Positions 9,017 through 18,463 of a stretch of DNA of 53,299 nt are shown in pieces; position 1 is the first letter of the stretch, and each line of letters starts with the position of its first letter. Source of the stretch: Saprospiraceae bacterium (GTDB lineage Bacteria > Bacteroidota > Bacteroidia > Chitinophagales > Saprospiraceae); NCBI GenBank assembly GCA_020629615.1, contig JAHDCZ010000009.1, positions 1 to 53,299 on the forward strand. The letters run 5' to 3'. The notes below the pieces were generated by a model. That model searched no databases and was not told the DNA's origin. It was given only the letters and a program-made list of their open reading frames with translations. The position numbers and the translations under genes are program-made.

Positions 9017-10057
9017 GTGTACAAAACTCTTCTTAAGCCCCTACTCTTTAGTTTATCTCCTGAAAAAGCACATCACTTTACAGTAAAGCTTTTGTCGATT
9101 ACGACTAAAATTCCTGGATTATCGAACATTTTTAAAGGCATTTACGCACAGAAAGGTGAGCATTTAAAACGTGAACTTTTTGGTCTTAGTTTTAAAAATA
9201 GCGTTGGTTTAGCGGCAGGTTTTGACAAGGATGGCAAGTACTTCAAACAAATGGAAAACATAGGATTTGGTTTTATAGAAATCGGAACTGTAACGCCCAA
9301 ACCTCAAGTCGGAAATCCTCAACCTAGATTATTTCGGCTTCCCAAAGATGAGGCCTTAATCAATCGTATGGGTTTTAACAACGAAGGTGTTGACGCCTTG
9401 GTTGAAAGATTAAAAAAATATAAAAAGACTGATCTCATTATCGGCGGTAACATTGGAAAAAACAAAACAACTCCTAATGAGAAAGCCATTGATGACTATG
9501 ACATTTGTTTTAAAAAATTATTTCCCTATGTCGATTATTTTGTGATAAATGTTAGTTCGCCCAACACTCCAAATTTAAGAGCCCTTCAAGACAAAGATCC
9601 CTTGACGAAGCTCTTGAGCCATGTTCAAAATTTAAACTTAGGACATCAAAATCCAAAACCCATCTTTCTTAAAATTGCTCCAGATCTCAGTAATGGACAA
9701 TTAGACGATATCATTTCAATTGTCAGAGAGGTAGGCATTACTGGTATCATAGCGACAAACACCACTATTGAACGTAGTAATCTCCAAACAAATCAAAAAC
9801 AAATTGAATCCATCGGAAATGGCGGTCTAAGTGGTAAACCCATTGGCAAGCGCTCGACAGATGTTATAGCATACTTGTATAAGAATAGCAGGGGGCAGAT
9901 TCCGATTATTGGAGTAGGAGGTATTCGTTGTGCTCAAGATGCACAGGACAAAATCAATGCTGGGGCTTGTTTAGTGCAAGTGTACAGTGGATTAGTCTAT
10001 GAAGGTCCTAGTCTTGTCAAAAGGATTTTAAAAGAAGTAAACTTTAACAAAAAATAA
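9017..10057 (+). CDS. pyrD: Dihydroorotate dehydrogenase (quinone), class 2
   Basis: PyrD oxidises dihydroorotate to orotate in pyrimidine synthesis and passes electrons to quinone at the inner membrane. The N-terminal helix region ([17 protein letters not shown]) is the membrane-associating extension that marks class 2. FMN- and substrate-site motifs follow: [47 protein letters not shown] with the catalytic Ser, and the C-terminal IIGVGGI. Length (346) is normal. It starts at GTG 9017, 8 bp after the stop of the Crp/Fnr gene; that start gives the usual N-terminus of the family. A compact terminator lies about 30 bp after the stop. Confidence 0.97.
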   Translation: MYKTLLKPLLFSLSPEKAHHFTVKLLSITTKIPGLSNIFKGIYAQKGEHLKRELFGLSFKNSVGLAAGFDKDGKYFKQMENIGFGFIEIGTVTPKPQVGNPQPRLFRLPKDEALINRMGFNNEGVDALVERLKKYKKTDLIIGGNIGKNKTTPNEKAIDDYDICFKKLFPYVDYFVINVSSPNTPNLRALQDKDPLTKLLSHVQNLNLGHQNPKPIFLKIAPDLSNGQLDDIISIVREVGITGIIATNTTIERSNLQTNQKQIESIGNGGLSGKPIGKRSTDVIAYLYKNSRGQIPIIGVGGIRCAQDAQDKINAGACLVQVYSGLVYEGPSLVKRILKEVNFNKK

Positions 10058-10086
10058 TCAGCTAGCGATTAGGGGTCTAGGTTTAT

Positions 10087-10109
10087 TTTGCCTTTCGGCG
10101 AATTTTTTT
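10087..10109 (+). terminator. Rho-independent terminator after pyrD
   Basis: The stem TTTGCC/GGCGAA (one T-G wobble) with a TTTC tetraloop is followed directly by seven T residues at 10103-10109, thirty bases after the pyrD stop. Confidence 0.7.
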
Positions 10110-10323
10110 CTAAATTTTTAGGGTATTTTTTAAATGGACTTTTCAGATGCATTATTTACATAGTATATATTAAACATATAAAACTGACTCTCCTACAACT
10201 AATAACACCTTGTTGATAAATCCATAGAATCCCTACCCTCATTTCTACCCTAAAAAAGGGTGTAATAAACACATTATAATATTTTCTGATGGTATCGTTT
10301 TTGGCTTATAGTAAGTGTTCCAA

Positions 10324-10527
10324 ATGAGGAACGATATAACCAATTTTTTTTTACGCTTACTTAAAGAAGTAGGATATGTGTATAGACGAATTTACACTAA
10401 CCAAATACATACTCATATGTTATCACCAAACGACGAACACTTGTTCAAGGATGCGCGCTTTTGGGTGGCGATCCTTTTACTTGGGGCATTACTCAGTTTT
10501 ATGATTTTCACGTATCCTGGAATGTAA
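10324..10527 (+). CDS. Small single-pass membrane protein, function unknown
   Basis: The ATG at 10324 opens a 67-residue frame; a GTG at 10315 would add three residues. The first 45 residues are basic and amphipathic (FFLRLLKEVGYVYRRIY), and the C-terminus is one hydrophobic segment (FWVAILLLGALLSFMIFTY), so the protein is probably anchored in the inner membrane by its tail. I do not recognise a family. Support for a real gene is the clear transmembrane segment, the strong terminator 22 bp after the stop, and the terminator of pyrD before it, which leaves this as its own transcription unit. A T9 run at 10344-10352 lies near its start. Confidence 0.55.
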   Translation: MRNDITNFFLRLLKEVGYVYRRIYTNQIHTHMLSPNDEHLFKDARFWVAILLLGALLSFMIFTYPGM

Positions 10528-10549
10528 CAGAAAGAACACTTTAAATTGA

Positions 10550-10591
10550 AAAATTCCGGAAGGCTTCATAGTTTTCCGGAATTTTCTTTTT
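10550..10591. terminator. Bidirectional terminator
   Basis: A perfect 12-bp stem, AAAATTCCGGAA (10550-10561) and TTCCGGAATTTT (10574-10585), has a 12-nt loop. T-rich tails lie on both sides. It sits between the small membrane gene (plus) and the end of the DUF5723-type gene (minus) and can serve both. Confidence 0.85.
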
Positions 10592-10612
10592 AAGGATAAT
10601 TTAGTTCTATAT

Positions 10613-11920
10613 CTAGATTTTGAATGCCAAGGCCAAGCGCATGTTTGAAAGGCCATACTTGGTAGGTGTAAAGAGACCAATGACGTTGTCAGATGAAGCC
10701 ATTATACATATTCCTCGCCAATTTAATGCAGTAGACAATCCCAAATTAAGAGGACTTTCTTTGGTATAAGCATATTGCGCGCCCAATCTAAAACTGCCAG
10801 AAAACTGTTTTGTTCCGTTTATCGCAAAAGCAATACTTGATTCTTCTAGTAAAGATTCGTAAAAGAAAGTAGCGCCCACTCTTGTCGATGCATTCATCTG
10901 AAAATCGGCACCTAAATATATTTTCAAAGGCAGACTAGTGCTATAGGAATCATTGGTTTCTACTATATCTAATATTTTCTTTAATGAGTCTTCTAGAGCA
11001 ATGGATGTTGTATCTCCGATGTATGATATTAAGTCCACACCTTCATAAGTAGATTCTCCGGAACTCGTTAAATTGCTCGTTCTAAAATCCCAATTAATGC
11101 TACCTACATCCAATACGCTCAAAGAAAGATTCAATCGTTCAGTCATTTTAATATTCAATCCGGCATCGAAAACAAAACCATAATTAGCAGCGAAGAAGTT
11201 TGAATATGAAAATCCGCGAGTACTAATATCAATATCATCAATCGAAGTATAGTCAATCACCCGAGAAGAATTGACCACCAAGTCTGTGTTCAACCTTAAC
11301 TGGTAAATGTCATCACTAGTAAAAACTTTTACATTACCCTGATCAGCAGAAATGTTTTCGACACCTGATAAAAATCTTCCTTTAACACCAAAACTAAAAC
11401 GATTGAAGGATTTGGCCAATCCTAGACTGAACTCATGATAAGATTGTAACGAAAAGCTAGGCGCCACTTCAATTTCTTGTCCTATAAAATTGCCGTTACC
11501 GTAAGCATACAACTCTCCTAATGCCTGATTATAATTTAATTGACCATCGGAGCGCCATCCATATCCAGCCGAGGCCACCATACCCCATTTCTTAAAATAA
11601 AGATTTCCCATTGGACGATCATATGTCCCACGAATAGAATTATTAGATTCCAAATTTGCCGTTAAGGCATCAATATCAACTATGTTATTTCCTTCATTGT
11701 TTGATACAATAATATTTCCCAATTTTGGACCTTTCTGCGCAATACTATATCCTATCCCTGGCAAAACGATTGTCAAGGTAGAATCAGGAATATACGCTGG
11801 TTTTAAATGAGCAGATTGTACATCTGATTCAAAATAATTGATCAAGTCATATTGAGCGAAAGCTCTTGAAGAAATGAATAGCCCAATACTGATTAAAAAA
11901 ATAAGTCTCCTCATAATCAT
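10613..11920 (-). CDS. DUF5723-type outer-membrane beta-barrel protein
   Basis: A 435-residue protein with a signal peptide (residues 1-22, cut after SSRAFA) and a body of alternating amphipathic strands (FSFGVKGRFLSG, LNLSLSVLDVG, RVGATFFYESL), ending in strands and a C-terminal hydrophobic residue (MRLALAFKI). This is the look of a Bacteroidota porin-like barrel; the overall pattern, with an early LKPAYIPDS segment, fits DUF5723. The start ATG shares one base with the stop of the lipoprotein gene upstream (TAATG), so the two are translationally coupled. The role is unknown; the pairing suggests a lipoprotein and barrel acting together at the outer membrane. Confidence 0.75.
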   Translation of the reverse strand: MIMRRLIFLISIGLFISSRAFAQYDLINYFESDVQSAHLKPAYIPDSTLTIVLPGIGYSIAQKGPKLGNIIVSNNEGNNIVDIDALTANLESNNSIRGTYDRPMGNLYFKKWGMVASAGYGWRSDGQLNYNQALGELYAYGNGNFIGQEIEVAPSFSLQSYHEFSLGLAKSFNRFSFGVKGRFLSGVENISADQGNVKVFTSDDIYQLRLNTDLVVNSSRVIDYTSIDDIDISTRGFSYSNFFAANYGFVFDAGLNIKMTERLNLSLSVLDVGSINWDFRTSNLTSSGESTYEGVDLISYIGDTTSIALEDSLKKILDIVETNDSYSTSLPLKIYLGADFQMNASTRVGATFFYESLLEESSIAFAINGTKQFSGSFRLGAQYAYTKESPLNLGLSTALNWRGICIMASSDNVIGLFTPTKYGLSNMRLALAFKI

Positions 11921-13473
11921 TAATTATCCAAAGTGATCTTTGCACCCATTCGTACATCCATACCATAGTTACTATATATCCATAGTGATTCACTATTCTC
12001 CTGATCACTTTGCATTAATACTCTAAACGCTAATCGTTTGGTATCTTTTATTTTTTGATATCTTTCTACATCAAAATCCATTATTGTTGTTATTTCACCA
12101 TTGGTCATCAAAACGCCAGGACTTAATTCTTCTGCCTTTGATAACAACAAAGGATTATCAACAAACATTGAGTCCAATGCTTGTCCATTTTCATCCAAGA
12201 AAAAAGATTGAATAGTCATGTCAATTGGAAAACGATTTTCCGTAATCAATTTAAATTCGATAGATCTCAATTGATCGTATTTGTTCAAATCTAATTCAAA
12301 TGTATCAGCCAAAACAAGATTATTAGCATAACCCAAAAGAGGTAATTCGACGGCAATATCAACTTTATAATAACTTGTGTCCGTGATAAATCCGATTATG
12401 GTGTTATCGTTATCTGGATTCCCCACTGCATCAATATCGTATCGTACCAGTTTTACTTTTTCATTAAAAATCTCTTGAATATTTGAGTTGGCCTGATTGA
12501 ATTCAAATTCACTAACTTTTAATTCTCCAACTTCGCTTAAGCTAGGATAGGCAAAGTCTACACCATCGTCAATCATAGGGCCTTGCATATCGAATGTTTC
12601 ATTTAAAACATTGGTAAGTCTCATCTCATTAAAGTATGCACGTACAGGAAATCCGATTGAATTTTCTACTCTAAAAGTGACCTTCGGGTTTTCAAAAAAT
12701 AATCCTCCACTAACCCAATTGTTGTAAACCCCTACGGTAATAATATCTCCAGATTCTGAATTCGTATTCTGAGTAAAAAATGCTTCAACATAGGAGAAAA
12801 ACAAAAAGTCCAAAACGTAAGTCGCTTCATCCAATTTTACTCGTTCTCCATTTGGAAGCCTAGCGTCATAAATCATGGTCATCGAATTGGTCTCAGTATT
12901 TACTTCCCAACCATCCAATAAAATTCTTTCGGATTCTACGCTATCTGGACTTGAACCATTATATGGAATGGCTAAATCAATCTCAAAAATTTCACCGTCC
13001 TTTGACCATTCAGGTATTCTCAAATTGATGGTTACATCCTCTTCAAAACTGGAAAGAAATTTAAACTTTATTGAGTTTTCTTTAAAAATTGCCTTTTTGA
13101 GAATGAAATCAACATCAAAGGTCAATCCCAAGGTTGTTACCGTATCAGCCATAATCCCATCACTAACCAAAAATCCAGGAACGGGAGGAAAAAGCTCAAT
13201 AGCTTGTCTTCTAATGACTTCTCCTTCATAGAAAACAGTCATCTTCCCATCCGGTTCTATTTTTACAGCTGTATTGTCAGAAGCATTTACTGCATAATCC
13301 ACAATACTCACCTCAGTATTTACTATTGGAAAGGCAATTACTCTATCTTCATTATCAGACCTTACATTACTAAACTCTTCAGAATCTACACAGGAATAAA
13401 AAGACAAACAAAGACCAAATAAGGCTAGGAAGACAAATGGCTTGGGGGTTTTTAATTTCATTTGTACTTGCAT
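11920..13473 (-). CDS. Lipoprotein of unknown function
   Basis: A 517-residue protein with a lipoprotein signal: a basic start, a hydrophobic core, and a lipobox ending in Cys28 (LSFYSC). After the Cys come acidic residues (VDSEEFSN). The body is predicted beta-rich, with no motif I recognise. The start could be Met1 or Met5. It lies 32 bp after the MBL hydrolase gene and overlaps the barrel gene by one base, so the three may form one transcript. A surface or periplasmic partner of the barrel protein is a reasonable inference, nothing more. Confidence 0.7.
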   Translation of the reverse strand: MQVQMKLKTPKPFVFLALFGLCLSFYSCVDSEEFSNVRSDNEDRVIAFPIVNTEVSIVDYAVNASDNTAVKIEPDGKMTVFYEGEVIRRQAIELFPPVPGFLVSDGIMADTVTTLGLTFDVDFILKKAIFKENSIKFKFLSSFEEDVTINLRIPEWSKDGEIFEIDLAIPYNGSSPDSVESERILLDGWEVNTETNSMTMIYDARLPNGERVKLDEATYVLDFLFFSYVEAFFTQNTNSESGDIITVGVYNNWVSGGLFFENPKVTFRVENSIGFPVRAYFNEMRLTNVLNETFDMQGPMIDDGVDFAYPSLSEVGELKVSEFEFNQANSNIQEIFNEKVKLVRYDIDAVGNPDNDNTIIGFITDTSYYKVDIAVELPLLGYANNLVLADTFELDLNKYDQLRSIEFKLITENRFPIDMTIQSFFLDENGQALDSMFVDNPLLLSKAEELSPGVLMTNGEITTIMDFDVERYQKIKDTKRLAFRVLMQSDQENSESLWIYSNYGMDVRMGAKITLDN

Positions 13474-13505
13474 ATCAATAAAACGATTTATAAATAAAAT
13501 AGCTT

Positions 13506-14918
13506 CTAGCCAATTTCAAATTCTTGACCTACCTCTGGAATTTCGACTTTATTATATCCTTTTTCTTCAAGATATAATTTAAATTTTTCTTGCGTATCAA
13601 AATCTCCATGCACCAAAAACAATCGTTTTAGATTTCTTTTTTGATTGCTTATAAAAGTAATGATTTCGTCTCTATCGGCATGGGCCGAAAATGAGTCCAT
13701 AATTTCTACTTTAGCATTGACCATTTTTTCTTCGCCAAATATTTTTAATGTTTCGATTCCATTTCTCAACATCCCTCCCGCAGTATCTGGGCTACAATAT
13801 CCAACAATTAATATTGTTGTTTTTTCATTTTCCATGTTATTAAAAAGATGATGCCTAACTCTACCCGCATTCATCATTCCAGACGAACTAATTATTATCA
13901 TAGGTTGAGTCGCTAAATTCAACTCTTTGGATTCTTCCACATTTCGGATGTAGTTCAAATCATTAAATCCAAAAGGGTTATCATCAATAAGGAGATACTC
14001 ATTCAGTTTATCATCAAAGCACTCAGGATGCGAACCATAAACTTGGGTAGCATTTACGGACAGTGGACTATCAACATAGACTGGAATCTTAGGTAATTTC
14101 CCCGCTGTTTCAAGTTTATCTAACATATAGACAATTTCTTGAGTACGGCCTACACTAAATGCAGGTATGATCAATTTTCCTTTGTTCTCGACACATGTCC
14201 TATGGATTACATCGAGTAATTTATCATTTTGTTCCGGATTTGACTCGTGGTTTTTATCCCCGTAGGTTGATTCGCAAATCAAATAATCAACATCAGGCAT
14301 TCGATGAGGGTCTCGGAGTATAGGACGATTGGGGCGACCGATATCTCCAGTAAAACCGATGGTAGTCACCTTTTCTCCTTCAGTAATTCGCAGTGTTACC
14401 GTGGCACTACCAAGTAGATGGCCAGCATCCGTAAACATCATTTCAACTTCATCACTAATTCGATACCATCGATCGTATCCATAACTCACATATAATTCCA
14501 AGGCAGGCGTCACATCTTCGCTAGTATACAATGGGACACGAAGCGATGAGGTCGCTTTCTTGCGCTTTCTTAGCAATTTCTTATTATACCATTCAACATC
14601 TCTCTCTTGTATTTTGGCACTATCCAATAACATAATAGCACTTAAGCTTCTAGTGGCATGAGTACAATGAATAGAACCATTAAAACCATCTTTTACCAAT
14701 TGCGGAATTCTACCTGTATGGTCAATATGAGCATGAGAAACTATTAAACAATCGATGCTTCTAGGATCAAAATGCCAAGTATTGTTCCATTCCCAGATAT
14801 GTTTTCCCTTTCCTTGAAATAAACCACAATCTAAAAGAATTTTATACCCACTATCAAGAGTAATAAGATGCGAACTACCCGTCACAAATCTTGCTGCCCC
14901 ACAAAATTTAACTTGCAT
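13506..14918 (-). CDS. MBL-fold / beta-CASP RNA-processing-type hydrolase
   Basis: A 470-residue metallo-beta-lactamase-fold protein of the CPSF73/Ysh1-like type. The zinc motif HxHxDH is at residues 62-67 (VSHAHIDHTGRIP). Further metal ligands appear at DAGHLLGSA and in the FTGDIGR loop. The beta-CASP insert spans about 180-370 (FSVGRTQEIVYML), and the RMMBL-like C-terminus keeps SFSAHADRDEI and LVHGD. Family members cut RNA as endo- or exonucleases in the cytoplasm; the actual substrate in Bacteroidota is not settled. It is the first gene of a minus-strand series with the lipoprotein and the barrel, which may be only positional. Confidence 0.9.
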   Translation of the reverse strand: MQVKFCGAARFVTGSSHLITLDSGYKILLDCGLFQGKGKHIWEWNNTWHFDPRSIDCLIVSHAHIDHTGRIPQLVKDGFNGSIHCTHATRSLSAIMLLDSAKIQERDVEWYNKKLLRKRKKATSSLRVPLYTSEDVTPALELYVSYGYDRWYRISDEVEMMFTDAGHLLGSATVTLRITEGEKVTTIGFTGDIGRPNRPILRDPHRMPDVDYLICESTYGDKNHESNPEQNDKLLDVIHRTCVENKGKLIIPAFSVGRTQEIVYMLDKLETAGKLPKIPVYVDSPLSVNATQVYGSHPECFDDKLNEYLLIDDNPFGFNDLNYIRNVEESKELNLATQPMIIISSSGMMNAGRVRHHLFNNMENEKTTILIVGYCSPDTAGGMLRNGIETLKIFGEEKMVNAKVEIMDSFSAHADRDEIITFISNQKRNLKRLFLVHGDFDTQEKFKLYLEEKGYNKVEIPEVGQEFEIG

Positions 14919-15038
14919 ATAATTATATATTATTATGTCCGAAGATATATAAACTCTTAGACCTTTATGAAAATTATACGAATGTCTTCAAAAAACATTC
15001 AATATCAACACTTTAAGAAAATTACATTCGCCATTTTT

Positions 15039-15075
15039 TTGATAAAAGCTATTGTGTTTAGGGGATTTTTATCAA
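15039..15075. promoter_or_regulatory. Inverted repeat upstream of the NUMOD4 gene
   Basis: TTGATAAAA (15039-15047) and TTTTATCAA (15067-15075) are perfect 9-bp inverted arms around a 19-nt spacer. They lie in the divergent region between the MBL hydrolase and the NUMOD4 gene, about 118 bp before the latter's ATG. The site could be an operator or a leader hairpin. The rest of 14919-15192 shows only a short GAATGT/ACATTC repeat. Confidence 0.3.
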
Positions 15076-15192
15076 CTTTACAGGAAAGACCAAAGTTTTT
15101 TATTCGTTAATCAAAAATTGGCAAGAAAAAACAGGAACAACAAACCATAGAACTACTCCATAGAATTAATAAACCTCAAAAAAACCTAAACT

Positions 15193-15756
15193 ATGGGTCA
15201 TATTGAACCAGTTATTCGTGGCGAAAGGTGGAAACAACTTAGTTTTACCGTCCCCATGGGTGACAAAGAATACTTTCTATCCAATCATGGAAGAGTAAAA
15301 TCCGTCGATATTAATACGGGTAAAGAAAGACTCTTAAAAATTTATTACGACCGACTCCAATATGCTCGAGTCAATTTAAAGATTAAGGGAAAAGATATCT
15401 CTTTCTACATTCACAAAAAAATGGCAGAATATTTTCTTAATCCAATAGAAGGAAAAGAAAATATCATTCATAAAAATTTGAATCGGAAAGACAATCGAAA
15501 ATCTAATCTGAAATTGGTATCGGATAAGCAACGTAGAGCTTACGTAAAAGAGCGTGCTGAGAAGTTTGATTTCAAACAGAAGGTCGGTGGTGGCAACTAC
15601 AAATTAACAGAAGCCAATGTTGCAATGATCAAAAAATATTTAAAGACGGGTAAAACACGTAAGAAAATGTTGGCGAAGCGATTTGGTGTTACACACACAC
15701 AAATTAACAGAATAGAATCAGGAGAAAACTGGGGTCATGTAAAACCCGCCAAGTAA
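15193..15756 (+). CDS. NUMOD4 / HNH-like DNA-binding protein
   Basis: A basic 187-residue protein with the layout of homing-endonuclease relatives. An N-terminal NUMOD4-like motif (RGERWKQLSF then FLSNHGRVKSV, residues 9-45) is followed by an HNH-like segment at about 90-112 (IIHKNLNRKDNRKSNL) and a C-terminal helix-turn-helix at about 135-180 (KLTEANVAMIKKYL, then FGVTHTQINRIESGENW). The HNH segment keeps one His and the DNR-x-x-NL end but has Ile where the first His of the usual HH pair stands, so nuclease activity is uncertain. Similar proteins occur as free-standing genes in many Bacteroidota; some may be regulators. No intron, intein or flanking repeat is seen. It converges with the OmpA gene with 2 bp between the stops. 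Confidence 0.75.
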   Translation: MGHIEPVIRGERWKQLSFTVPMGDKEYFLSNHGRVKSVDINTGKERLLKIYYDRLQYARVNLKIKGKDISFYIHKKMAEYFLNPIEGKENIIHKNLNRKDNRKSNLKLVSDKQRRAYVKERAEKFDFKQKVGGGNYKLTEANVAMIKKYLKTGKTRKKMLAKRFGVTHTQINRIESGENWGHVKPAK

Positions 15757-15758
15757 TT

Positions 15759-17498
15759 TTAATTGTCCAGTATTTTCACCTCCGTTCTTCGGTTGTATTG
15801 ATGTTCTTCTTCTGTACAAGGAACCTCATCCGAACAGCGGTTTCGCAATCTGGATTCTCCAAAACCAATGGCAACTATTCTGTTGGAACTGATCCCTTTG
15901 GATATCAGGTAATTCTTAGCACTTGTTGCTCTTTTGTCAGACAACAACTGATTGTAGACATCATTACCTCTAGAATCGGTATGAGCACTTAATTGAACTT
16001 TAATATACGGCTGTTCTTGCATCACCTTACTTAGTGCATCAAGTTCCTTGACTGCTCCTGCTTTTAAATTAGCACTGTTTAAATCATAGTATATATTTTC
16101 AAATACTACAATGGAGCCTTTAGCAGTAGGTATGAAAATTTCTTGTTTTGGCGTAGGAATATTAGGTAAAGTGGAAGATGAAGGAATTATGATTTCTTCC
16201 AGTAGAACTTCATAACTTTCACCATTTTGAGGAATATAAATAAAGCTATTGGACTGAAAACCTTCTTTATTTACTTCTACTAAAAATCGAGATTTGGAAG
16301 GAAGTTCAACACTTGATGTACCATTAACATCTGTTAAAAGGGCACTTGCAAGCTGATCGTCATTATTCAATTTAACAACTACCTCTTTAGAACCATCTTT
16401 GCTATCTATTAATTTCAGGTCATAATCTGAAAGTTTTATTTTCTGTCCAGCAAAACTCAATTGAGACATTGTAATCTTTGCCATTTCTAATGGCAAATTA
16501 TCCTTCTCGTTTTTAATCACAAATTGCACAAAAAAGGAATCTACCTTTTCTTTCTCTATAATGCTGCCAGAAAACTTAAATTGATAGATATCATCTCTAC
16601 CTTTTCCTCCCAGTCTTGAAGACGAAAAGTAGGCCTCTGTTTGATCTCCATTTAGGATCAAACCAAAATCATCATATTCACTATTAATAGGTGAAGGTAG
16701 TTTTTCTCTTTCGCCTAAATTTCCAACTCCAATATCAATGGCATAAATATCTAAATCTTGTTTTTCTTTAAAATATCCGTCGGAAGCATAGAATAATATA
16801 TCACTTTGATGAAGAAAAGGAAACCAATCATTCCCTGCTGAGTTTACAGCAGGCCCAAGGTTGGTAGGAGCAGACCATCCATCCCCAATTTTACGTAACA
16901 AATACAAATCCATTTTGCCAAATCCACCCGGCATATCAGAAGCTATTATAAGCGTTTCTCCGTCCTCGCTAATTGAAGGATGACAATAGTTATAATCTCC
17001 TAATATAAAAGACTCTTCCTTCAAATCGCTCCATGTGCTATCTTCAAGTGTGCTTTTAAAAATCTTTAATCGAAGAATTTTATCCGAACTTTTTTTCAAT
17101 TCTCCTGATTGAATATTAGATCTTGTTAGATATAATGTTTTAAAGTCAGCGCTAAAACTGGCAGGTCCTTCAACATAATTTGAATTAAAGCGTTCGTTAA
17201 ATATTTCGGGTTGTTGGACATCCTTGGACATGTTGACAAACATAATGTCAAATGCTTTTTCTCTATTGGTTAATCCCTTTGATTTTCTTTTCTGTTGATA
17301 CTCAACATACACAATTCCATCTTTGGCGAAAGCCGGCGAAAATTGATTTTGTTTATTATTAATCTGTTTTAAATTTATAATCGCGGCCGACTTAATTTTA
17401 AGTGTATCTAAATACTGTCCGTAGATTTTTTCATTCGTGCCAAACGAAAAAATACAGCATAAAATGAAAAGGGATAATATATTTTTTGGCTTACTCAC
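15759..17498 (-). CDS. PD40-repeat OmpA-family outer-membrane protein (T9SS-associated type)
   Basis: A 579-residue protein with a signal peptide (1-28), PD40/WD40-like beta-propeller repeats at about 50-300 (SEDGETLIIASDMPGGFGKMD; YFSSSRLGGKGRDD), a beta-sandwich linker, and an OmpA C-terminal peptidoglycan-binding domain at about 465-577. The two diaminopimelate-binding residues are present: Asp in SAHTDSRG and Arg 15 positions later in LSDKRATSA. It should sit on the periplasmic side of the outer membrane and hold peptidoglycan. The start is GTG 17498, two bases after the PorP/SprF stop; no ATG gives a signal peptide. The order cargo, PorP/SprF, OmpA is common for T9SS type B loci in Bacteroidota. 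Confidence 0.9.
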   Translation of the reverse strand: MSKPKNILSLFILCCIFSFGTNEKIYGQYLDTLKIKSAAIINLKQINNKQNQFSPAFAKDGIVYVEYQQKRKSKGLTNREKAFDIMFVNMSKDVQQPEIFNERFNSNYVEGPASFSADFKTLYLTRSNIQSGELKKSSDKILRLKIFKSTLEDSTWSDLKEESFILGDYNYCHPSISEDGETLIIASDMPGGFGKMDLYLLRKIGDGWSAPTNLGPAVNSAGNDWFPFLHQSDILFYASDGYFKEKQDLDIYAIDIGVGNLGEREKLPSPINSEYDDFGLILNGDQTEAYFSSSRLGGKGRDDIYQFKFSGSIIEKEKVDSFFVQFVIKNEKDNLPLEMAKITMSQLSFAGQKIKLSDYDLKLIDSKDGSKEVVVKLNNDDQLASALLTDVNGTSSVELPSKSRFLVEVNKEGFQSNSFIYIPQNGESYEVLLEEIIIPSSSTLPNIPTPKQEIFIPTAKGSIVVFENIYYDLNSANLKAGAVKELDALSKVMQEQPYIKVQLSAHTDSRGNDVYNQLLSDKRATSAKNYLISKGISSNRIVAIGFGESRLRNRCSDEVPCTEEEHQYNRRTEVKILDN

Positions 17499-17500
17499 TA

Positions 17501-18463
17501 TTAAAAATATCGCGGATTAATAATTTCTTCCTGATTGTTTCTTTTGTTGAAACAGTAATGCAACATCAACTCAATACTGCCACTATTATGCGTTCGCAAA
17601 TCAGATAGCGTATAATCATAAGCAAATCCCAACATTAATTGAGGATTCAGCTGAAAACCAAATATCAAATCTAACGACTCCCCAATTCCACCATTATTTC
17701 CACCTGTTCTATAAGTCAATCCACCGTGATACTTTTCTTTATAAGTTGCCAAAATATTTAAATCAGCATCAAAAGGAGCATTTTCAACCACCTTTAGTAG
17801 TACCTGAGGCTTCAGGGTCCAATCCGCATTGACGGCAAAGGCAGCTCCACCCATGATATAAAAATGTCTTACTTCACTAGAAAAAATATCATCTTGATCA
17901 AAATCTATATCCGCTTTTGACAATCTTGGGATTGATGCTCCAACGTAATATAAATTCGTTGAATAATAGGCTCCAAAACCAAAATTGACCACATTCTTAC
18001 TTAACACTTCCAACTGTACGGCTTGATCTTGTTCTAATCCTTGAATAGCAATCAAACGAGGATCAGTAAAATCTTGATCAAATCGTCTCAAGGAAGCTTG
18101 AACTCCCATACTAAAGGTTCCCTTTCCTATTTTTAGACGATAAGCATAGATGGCGTCCAAGGTTAGCTTCTCAGTAATACCAATTGTGTTTCTGGCAAGA
18201 TTAAAACCCAATCCTACTTTTTGTCCCGCCAAAGGAGCATTAATACTAAAAAGTTGTGTTGTGGGTGCTCCTTCAAACCCTGTCCATTGATCACGATACA
18301 AAACACTAGCGCAAGCCACTTCTTCGTTCCCTGCGTACGCAGGATTGAGTACCAGCTTATTAAACATAAACTGAGTATACAATTGTTCTTGCTGCGCAAA
18401 TATTCCATTCGCGCAAAGCGAAAAGAAAACAAACCAAAATATATTTATTGCTTTTGTCATCAT
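17501..18463 (-). CDS. PorP/SprF-family type IX secretion outer-membrane protein
   Basis: A 320-residue barrel protein with a signal peptide (1-23, cut at IFAQQ) and the typical PorP/SprF opening: QLYTQFMFNKLVLNPAYAG, then SVLYRDQWTGFEGAPTTQ. Strand-rich repeats follow (GLGFNLARNTIG, FSMGVQASLRRF, LMLGFAYDYTLSDL). Members of this family work with particular type B T9SS cargo proteins, as SprF does for SprB. The start overlaps the cargo gene's stop by 4 bp (ATGA) and its own stop lies 2 bp before the OmpA gene, so the three are coupled. Met1 or Met2 may be the true start. Confidence 0.95.
   Translation of the reverse strand: MMTKAINIFWFVFFSLCANGIFAQQEQLYTQFMFNKLVLNPAYAGNEEVACASVLYRDQWTGFEGAPTTQLFSINAPLAGQKVGLGFNLARNTIGITEKLTLDAIYAYRLKIGKGTFSMGVQASLRRFDQDFTDPRLIAIQGLEQDQAVQLEVLSKNVVNFGFGAYYSTNLYYVGASIPRLSKADIDFDQDDIFSSEVRHFYIMGGAAFAVNADWTLKPQVLLKVVENAPFDADLNILATYKEKYHGGLTYRTGGNNGGIGESLDLIFGFQLNPQLMLGFAYDYTLSDLRTHNSGSIELMLHYCFNKRNNQEEIINPRYF

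Noticed and set aside
12875-13422. Plus-strand frames of 118 and 72 codons opposite the lipoprotein gene
   Set aside because: They overlap a well-supported coding frame with a lipobox and have no recognisable features.
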